Positions 51,433-56,362 of a stretch of DNA of 56,362 nucleotides are shown piece by piece. Location: positions 1-56,362 of the forward strand of contig JBATUR010000029.1 of the NCBI GenBank assembly GCA_049671305.1, in the 5' to 3' direction. Each line of letters begins with the position of its first letter. Within the stretch, counting starts at the first letter, position 1. The DNA comes from CADCTM01 sp049671305 (lineage in GTDB: Bacteria; Cyanobacteriota; Cyanobacteriia; Cyanobacteriales; Coleofasciculaceae). The position numbers and the translations under genes were made by a program. The notes beneath the pieces are model-generated. The model was not told where the DNA came from. It worked only from the letters and a program-made list of their open reading frames with translations, and made no database searches.

Positions 51433-53037
51433 ATGGTAGAAGCAGAAGTATCGAGTTTGCTCAAGCTTGCCAATACTTTGGTGTATGAAAAAAAACAGCA
51501 GCATCTAACCTGTCACCAAAAAGAGCTATTGTGCGGTGTTTTAAAAGGTTTGAAATATAAAGAGATTCAAGCAGACATAACAAATGAAATACACCATTAT
51601 CCAGTTGCATATTTAGGCAGTTATGTTGCCTATGAGTTATGGAAATTATTAGCAGAAATTTTTCAAGATCTTGGCGTACTCTCATCTGAAGAAAAAGTTG
51701 GCGCAAAAAATGTAAAGGTTTATCTACAGCGGATAATTAAGCAGCAATCAAAATCAGAAGCAGCAAAAAACCTAAAAAATAGTCAACTTCAGGACATTTC
51801 TAATTTAAATTTTTCTCAAGATTCAATAATACAAGAACAACCAAACAATCTCACTGCTACGGATACTCCTTATTGTATCAACACTTCTTCAATACAACCG
51901 AGTTTTAATACCATTCATTGGGTTGGTCGCACAGCCGAAATTGCTGAACTAACTAGTAAATTACTTAAAGGTTGTCGAGTGTTATCAATAGTTGGCATAA
52001 CAGGAATTGGCAAAACTGCTTTAGCTGGAATGCTGACTATAGAGCCAGCAATTTTGCAAGCATTTTCGACGGTAAAGTTAGTTAGTTTAGACTCAAATTT
52101 TTCTAGCTTTGATCAAGTAGCACGTTCTATTTTAGGCGATGAAGTTGCTGCCGATGAAGTATTACTACAAAACCCAGAAAAGCTTGTTGCTGCCATTGTC
52201 GGAAAATTACGAACACAACCCTTAATAGTTGTTTTGGACATGGTAGAAGAATTATTAGAAATAGACAGCAATGGTGTTCATCAGTTTAAGGAGTCCATCT
52301 TTGAGCTATTTCTTGAAAAAGTAATTAGAAGTGAGCTTATGGCAAGTCGAATTATCATCACTTCTCAGTATAAGTTACCTGTTATCGCAGAGGGAAGGCA
52401 TCCAGCTCGAATCGAAATGTTTCGACTAGATGGATTGGAAGAAATAGAGGCATTAGAACTTTTTGAAACTCACGATGTCAACAAAATAAATGATTTAGAT
52501 GGCTCACCTGAAGTGTCTTTACTTAAGCGATTTATTCGAGTTTATGAAGGACATCCTTTAGCTCTAAAAGTGATTGCTGGAGAAATTCAAGGATCACCTT
52601 ATCAGGGAGACATTCAGGCTTATTGGCATGATTATGGAAAGGAAATAGAAGCCGTAGAAGAATTGAAAAGTTCTCTAAAAGAATTTTGTAGAGAAGATAA
52701 GCCAAAATTAGATCGTTACAGCATTAATTTAACAGAGTTAGTCAAAATGCGAGTTGAAAAAACCTTTACTCGTCTGTTTCAATCAGCTCCTTTGGCTTGT
52801 TTAATGTTATGTATGGGAGCCAAATACAGACGTGCTGTTGAACGTCAAGCTTGGTTAATGTTAATTGACGATTATTCTGAAGACGAATCATTAATTGCTT
52901 TTCAAACATTACAACGACGTTTCTTATTAGAAGAAGAATATACTCCTCATAAAGTTCTTTACCGTCTACACAGCTTGATTCGTAGAATTGCGTTAGATAA
53001 CTTAGCTAAAATTGAAGATGAAGTTTTACCATCATGA
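51433..53037 (+). CDS. STAND NTPase with vMAP-like N-terminal HTH and NB-ARC domain
   Basis: The 534-residue protein starts with a helical domain (about 20-80, HLTCHQKELLCGVLKGLKYK...YVAYELWKLLAEIF). It resembles the HTH at the start of vWA-MoxR-associated and similar cyanobacterial STAND proteins. A linker (100-160) precedes the NB-ARC domain. That has a P-loop GITGIGKT (188-195), a Walker B LIVVLDM, a sensor SRIIITSQ and GHPLALKVIAGEI, the GxP motif of apoptotic ATPases. A winged-helix-like C-terminal end follows (FQTLQRRFLLEEE, LHSLIRRIALDN). No effector or repeat domain is fused. The stop overlaps the ATG of the TPR gene by four bases, so the two are translationally coupled. Confidence 0.85.
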   Translation: MVEAEVSSLLKLANTLVYEKKQQHLTCHQKELLCGVLKGLKYKEIQADITNEIHHYPVAYLGSYVAYELWKLLAEIFQDLGVLSSEEKVGAKNVKVYLQRIIKQQSKSEAAKNLKNSQLQDISNLNFSQDSIIQEQPNNLTATDTPYCINTSSIQPSFNTIHWVGRTAEIAELTSKLLKGCRVLSIVGITGIGKTALAGMLTIEPAILQAFSTVKLVSLDSNFSSFDQVARSILGDEVAADEVLLQNPEKLVAAIVGKLRTQPLIVVLDMVEELLEIDSNGVHQFKESIFELFLEKVIRSELMASRIIITSQYKLPVIAEGRHPARIEMFRLDGLEEIEALELFETHDVNKINDLDGSPEVSLLKRFIRVYEGHPLALKVIAGEIQGSPYQGDIQAYWHDYGKEIEAVEELKSSLKEFCREDKPKLDRYSINLTELVKMRVEKTFTRLFQSAPLACLMLCMGAKYRRAVERQAWLMLIDDYSEDESLIAFQTLQRRFLLEEEYTPHKVLYRLHSLIRRIALDNLAKIEDEVLPS

Positions 53038-54545
53038 ACGAATTTTATAGTGAAGTTCAACTAAAAGATCTGTCATCGCGAGATATTAAAAACTTGCGCT
53101 ATGACATAGCAGGAGAATTAGTTTTACTGCAATCTGATAGTGAGATTGAGCAACAAGAAACTTGTAATCTCAGAAAACTAACTATTGACGAAAAAGCAGA
53201 TTTTAAAGCTGCCATTTATTGGTTAAAAATTTATGAACCGGAACCAGAAGCCACGAATTTAGAGCAGGTAAGAGGGTATTTGGAGGGTTTTCATCATCTT
53301 TGTGAAATATCTTGTTGGCAAGAAGCATCACAATTATTATTTATTACTCCAAAGTTAAAGGTTGTTGATTTAGCATCTTCAAATTTTTCTAGTGAACAAG
53401 AATTACATAAGCAACTAAAAACCTGGGCATATTACCCACAATTAATTGAATTGTATAGTCGTCTACTTGGGAAACTAGATTTAAAACTAGACGGCATTTT
53501 ATTGCAAGGATTAGGTATTACTAATTGTTATTTGGGAAAATTCCAGAATGCAATTAACTACCATCAACAACAATTGGAACTTGCTCGTAAAATTAATGAC
53601 CGTAAAGTAGAAGCACAGGCATTAAAAGGCTTGAGTTTTACTTATAGTCGTCTAGGACAGTTTAAGACAGCATTTGATTACAATCAGCAGTACTCACAAA
53701 TTACTTATGAGCTTAAAGATCCAGATGATATTGCCTTAGCCCTGGATGCAACTGGTGGTAGTTATGGCAATGTGGGATACTTCCAGAAAGAGATAAAATA
53801 CTATCATCAAGCTTTAAAAATTGCCCGTGAAATTGGCAATAAACAGATAGAAACACAAGTCTTAGGTTCCCTTGGTGCAACTTACTGTCGCAGAGGAAAA
53901 CATCGCCAAGGAATTGTCTATATTCAACAGCAATTAGAGTTTAGTATTCAGACAAGTAATCGGCGTGAAACCTGGAGGGCATTATACCATTTAGGTATAG
54001 GTTACTTGATGTTCAAAGACTATCAGAAAGGGAATGATTACCTGAACCAAGCTTTAGTTATTGTCCGTGAGATTGGTGACAAATATGGAGAGTATATGAC
54101 GTTGAGCGGTTTCGGAGCTAGCTATGCCCGAACTAAAAAATATCAACTGGCAATCGAATACTTGCAGCAAGCTTTGAAGATTAACTATGAAATTGGAGGT
54201 AAAAATTCAGCAATTATAATTTTATCTAATCTTGCTTATTGTTATAGCAATTTAAAACAACATACTAAAGGAATGAGATATATAAAAAAAGCAATGGTAC
54301 TGGCACGTAAATCGGATGATAGACGTGAAAAAGGCATAGTTTTGGCGATTTTAGCTAATGCTTACTGGCAGCAAGGAAGATATATTTTAGGGTTACTTGT
54401 AATAACTCGAAGTATTTTTAAGCTTTTGTCATGGTGGCGCTGGGAAGCATTTCAATTTATTTTGCAGAAAACTGTTGAAGAAATTAATCAAGGAATATTG
54501 AGGGGAATTACTCATTTACTAAGGTTTCTTCCCTTCCTTAGATAG
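53034..54545 (+). CDS. TPR-repeat protein coupled to the STAND NTPase
   Basis: The 503-residue protein starts at the ATGA overlap with the STAND gene. An N-terminal region of about 150 residues has no clear motif. Six to eight tetratricopeptide repeats follow (about 155-455), such as LGITNCYLGKFQNAINYHQQ, SLGATYCRRGKHRQGIVYIQ and LSGFGASYARTKKYQLAIEY. The last 50 residues are hydrophobic and basic (YILGLLVITRSIFKLLSWW...LLRFLPFLR) and could associate with membrane. In other STAND proteins TPRs are fused to the ATPase as a ligand sensor, so this is probably the detached sensor partner. Confidence 0.85.
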   Translation: MNEFYSEVQLKDLSSRDIKNLRYDIAGELVLLQSDSEIEQQETCNLRKLTIDEKADFKAAIYWLKIYEPEPEATNLEQVRGYLEGFHHLCEISCWQEASQLLFITPKLKVVDLASSNFSSEQELHKQLKTWAYYPQLIELYSRLLGKLDLKLDGILLQGLGITNCYLGKFQNAINYHQQQLELARKINDRKVEAQALKGLSFTYSRLGQFKTAFDYNQQYSQITYELKDPDDIALALDATGGSYGNVGYFQKEIKYYHQALKIAREIGNKQIETQVLGSLGATYCRRGKHRQGIVYIQQQLEFSIQTSNRRETWRALYHLGIGYLMFKDYQKGNDYLNQALVIVREIGDKYGEYMTLSGFGASYARTKKYQLAIEYLQQALKINYEIGGKNSAIIILSNLAYCYSNLKQHTKGMRYIKKAMVLARKSDDRREKGIVLAILANAYWQQGRYILGLLVITRSIFKLLSWWRWEAFQFILQKTVEEINQGILRGITHLLRFLPFLR

Positions 54546-54572
54546 TCGAGGGGATGGGGATTTTTTTTGTTG

Positions 54573-54617
54573 ATTCTGAAATTCTGAAATTCTGAAAAAA
54601 AGTTCTGAAATTCTGAA
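54573..54617 (+). repeat. Short tandem repeat of ATTCTGAA
   Basis: Three adjacent copies of ATTCTGAA (54573-54596) are followed, after AAAAA, by a degenerate copy (GTTCTGAA) and one more copy to 54617. This is a short tandemly repeated repetitive sequence of the kind common in cyanobacteria. It lies about 50 bases upstream of the PEP-CTERM gene. Confidence 0.8.
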
Positions 54618-54667
54618 TTGATTTATTTCTTGAGATAGATAATAATACTGGGAAAAGGTATGTATCT

Positions 54668-55549
54668 ATGAAAATAAAACAGCTTACTTCCGTCTTAAGC
54701 ACTCTCGGTTTAGCTTGTGGCTGCTTCTTGGCTACAGGACAACCTGCAAAAGCAGCAACAGCAGACATCAATTATGGCATCGATTCGCCCAATGATGGTT
54801 ATAACGATGGTGTCATTGGTGAAGATAGTTCATACGAATTTTATGGTATGGCAATCATGGAAGATGGTGACAATATTGTTGTTGCCTTAAATGCCAATAT
54901 GTCCTTAGCAGGAGTTGAAGCTCCCGCTGCTGAAGATGGCATTATTAGTTGGGGTGATTTATTCTTCAATATGTCAAATGACAACTTCAATACTGCTAGT
55001 AATAATAGTAGTTTGTATGCAATTCGCTTCGCTCAATCTAATAACTCTGGTGCTTCAACACTAGGTGTTTACAGTAATGTTACGGCGCAAAGTGTCACTT
55101 CTATTAACAGTGGATTTACTAGCCTAAGCAGTTATAATACGGCTGTTGAAAATGTAGGAGGAACCCCATCTCTTGCACAATTTCCGGCAGATACTCCCTA
55201 CTTTGATCAAACTGCACCCGTTCTAAATGTGATTAATACCGGAACTTTTGTTACTGGTATTAATATGCTTTCTTCCACTCAATTAAGTGGGCTTGGTTTT
55301 GATTTTGCTCAATTTGGTACAACGGGTAGAGAAACTATTGGGTTTAGCTTTGACAAAAGAGTGTTACCAGCGGGTGACTTTATCGCCAATATCTTTGCTG
55401 AATGTGCTAACGATGGCATGATAACTGCAGGCAGGCTAGAACATTCATCAGAACCTGTACCAGAACCTCTGAGCATTTTAGGTTCTATTGCAGGAGTTGG
55501 TTTAATTTTACGTCGTCAACGCAGTAAGCGCCAGCAAGCTAGTTCCTAA
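54668..55549 (+). CDS. PEP-CTERM surface protein
   Basis: The 293-residue protein has a signal peptide (about residues 1-29, ending QPAKA-A) and an Asn/Ser/Asp-rich beta body with an acidic DSPNDGYNDGVIGEDSS patch. It ends in a complete sorting signal: VPEP, the hydrophobic LSILGSIAGVGLILRR and a basic tail (RRQRSKRQQ). Such proteins are processed at the PEP motif by an exosortase and then anchored or released at the cell surface. The exosortase gene begins 85 bases downstream, so it is probably a dedicated substrate. Confidence 0.9.
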   Translation: MKIKQLTSVLSTLGLACGCFLATGQPAKAATADINYGIDSPNDGYNDGVIGEDSSYEFYGMAIMEDGDNIVVALNANMSLAGVEAPAAEDGIISWGDLFFNMSNDNFNTASNNSSLYAIRFAQSNNSGASTLGVYSNVTAQSVTSINSGFTSLSSYNTAVENVGGTPSLAQFPADTPYFDQTAPVLNVINTGTFVTGINMLSSTQLSGLGFDFAQFGTTGRETIGFSFDKRVLPAGDFIANIFAECANDGMITAGRLEHSSEPVPEPLSILGSIAGVGLILRRQRSKRQQASS

Positions 55550-55634
55550 ATTGAATTTGAGCAAATAGTTAGCAATCGCTTTTTGGGACTTATTAATAAT
55601 ACTTTAAAAGCGATCGCTTTTCTGATCATTCCTC

Positions 55635-56362
55635 ATGAACCAACTTAAACTTCTCCAAGATTTCAAATATTGGCTGTTAGCAATAGCTGCTGGATTAATG
55701 GCTCTTTCCATCAATCTAGCAATGAAAAGTGAATTTACTGACTTAGCAGGAACTACTCTCTTATTTTGGGTAGCAGTTTCATCACAACTGTGGAAAAAAC
55801 GTCATAATCTTAATCTACATAGTGGCATTTTTTCGACATTATTAGGCACTTTTATAATTACAATTGTGATTTTTAAATGTCAATTTCCCTATGTTGATGA
55901 ATCCTTTCTGCGTATCTCTCCAATCCTCTCCCTTTTCGGTTTTGCTCTACTTGCCTCTGGAGTTAAAGGCTTAAAACAATATTGGCAGGAAATCTTACTT
56001 TTAAGCTTTATTGCAATTCCTCAGCACTGGCTATCGCAGTTAGTCAACTTACCAAAATTAACAGCCAAGTTTGCTACTTTTGTGCTTTTATATTTAGGCT
56101 TTCCTGCCCAAAATGAAGGATACTTTGTAAGATTAAAACCAAGTTATGTTGAAGTAGATGCTGGTTGCTCTGGAATTAGTTTGATATTTCAACTATTGGG
56201 ATTTGCTTTAATTTATTTGGTAATGTTTCCTCCAAAAAAGAGTCAAGTCTTGTTTATACCAACCGTCGCTATTATCTTAGCTTTTATCCTCAATGGAGTG
56301 CGAGTAGCATTGATGGCTTATCTAAACAACTACTCACATAAAAGTGCCTTTGAGTACTGGCA
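55635..56362 (+). CDS. Cyanoexosortase A-like transpeptidase, cut by window end
   Basis: The frame starts at the ATG 55635 and is still open at the last base, giving 242 residues. It is a polytopic membrane protein with about seven hydrophobic segments. VDAGCSGISLIFQLLGF carries the catalytic Cys178 and LNGVRVALMAYL carries Arg223, the exosortase signature. The His of the triad should follow beyond or at the window edge. Exosortases cut PEP-CTERM proteins at the membrane. A HIP1 octamer lies at about 55610 just before it. Confidence 0.9.
   Translation, partial: MNQLKLLQDFKYWLLAIAAGLMALSINLAMKSEFTDLAGTTLLFWVAVSSQLWKKRHNLNLHSGIFSTLLGTFIITIVIFKCQFPYVDESFLRISPILSLFGFALLASGVKGLKQYWQEILLLSFIAIPQHWLSQLVNLPKLTAKFATFVLLYLGFPAQNEGYFVRLKPSYVEVDAGCSGISLIFQLLGFALIYLVMFPPKKSQVLFIPTVAIILAFILNGVRVALMAYLNNYSHKSAFEYW

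Noticed and set aside
1..56362. CRISPR arrays, tRNA and rRNA genes
   Set aside because: Reading through the intergenic regions I found no regularly spaced direct repeats with unique spacers and no T-loop-like or rRNA-like sequence.

Overview
The window comes from a cyanobacterial chromosome. The evidence is the split rpoC1/rpoC2 genes, a PAM68-type photosystem II assembly protein, an L-cyst(e)ine lyase of the Synechocystis C-DES type, many copies of the octamer GCGATCGC (HIP1), abundant short palindromic interspersed repeats, and a PEP-CTERM protein next to an exosortase. I cannot name the genus from the sequence alone.

Layout. Positions 1-4553 carry compact housekeeping genes: a GNAT acetyltransferase, ruvX, a Uma2-type protein, rpsO, pam68 and a DAHP synthase. 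Positions 4619-8499 form an accessory patch. It holds a dynamin-like GTPase, a divergent protein with one hydrophobic segment and a coiled coil, a palindromic repeat and a one-domain photolyase-like protein. Positions 8965-14070 hold glycolate dehydrogenase-like genes (glcE/glcF), a Uma2 protein with 42-bp tandem repeats, and the bifunctional NAD(P)HX repair enzyme. Positions 14361-18978 hold an orphan two-partner-secretion exoprotein and the C-DES-like lyase.

Positions 19181-27790 contain a dispersed urease locus. ureD-ureA-ureB lie on the minus strand, interrupted by a small plus-strand ORF. ureC lies about 5 kb from ureD on the plus strand and carries an in-frame insertion of a palindromic repeat. 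The interval between them is loose accessory DNA: a candidate terminated small RNA, a small membrane protein, a pentapeptide-repeat protein, a lipoprotein, a decayed NAD-binding (TrkA-N) gene, and a PEP-CTERM-like exported protein that lacks its sorting signal. Positions 27853-33345 hold a zinc-ribbon membrane protein, a fragment of a large RTX/cadherin-like protein, and two ABC exporter half-transporters whose motif asymmetry suggests a heterodimer.

Positions 33420-46663 return to core genes: a universal stress protein, hisD, rpsT, tatD and the rpoB-rpoC1-rpoC2 operon. These are followed by an ABC-2 exporter pair and a TPR/M48-like membrane protein whose zinc-binding residues are lost. The window ends with a two-gene STAND module (NB-ARC-type ATPase overlapping a TPR gene), a PEP-CTERM surface protein and a cyanoexosortase gene cut by the window edge.

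The best candidates for undescribed biology are the dynamin/coiled-coil divergent pair, the split STAND-TPR pair, the palindromic insertion in ureC, the pseudo-M48 protein and the candidate RNA beside ureD.
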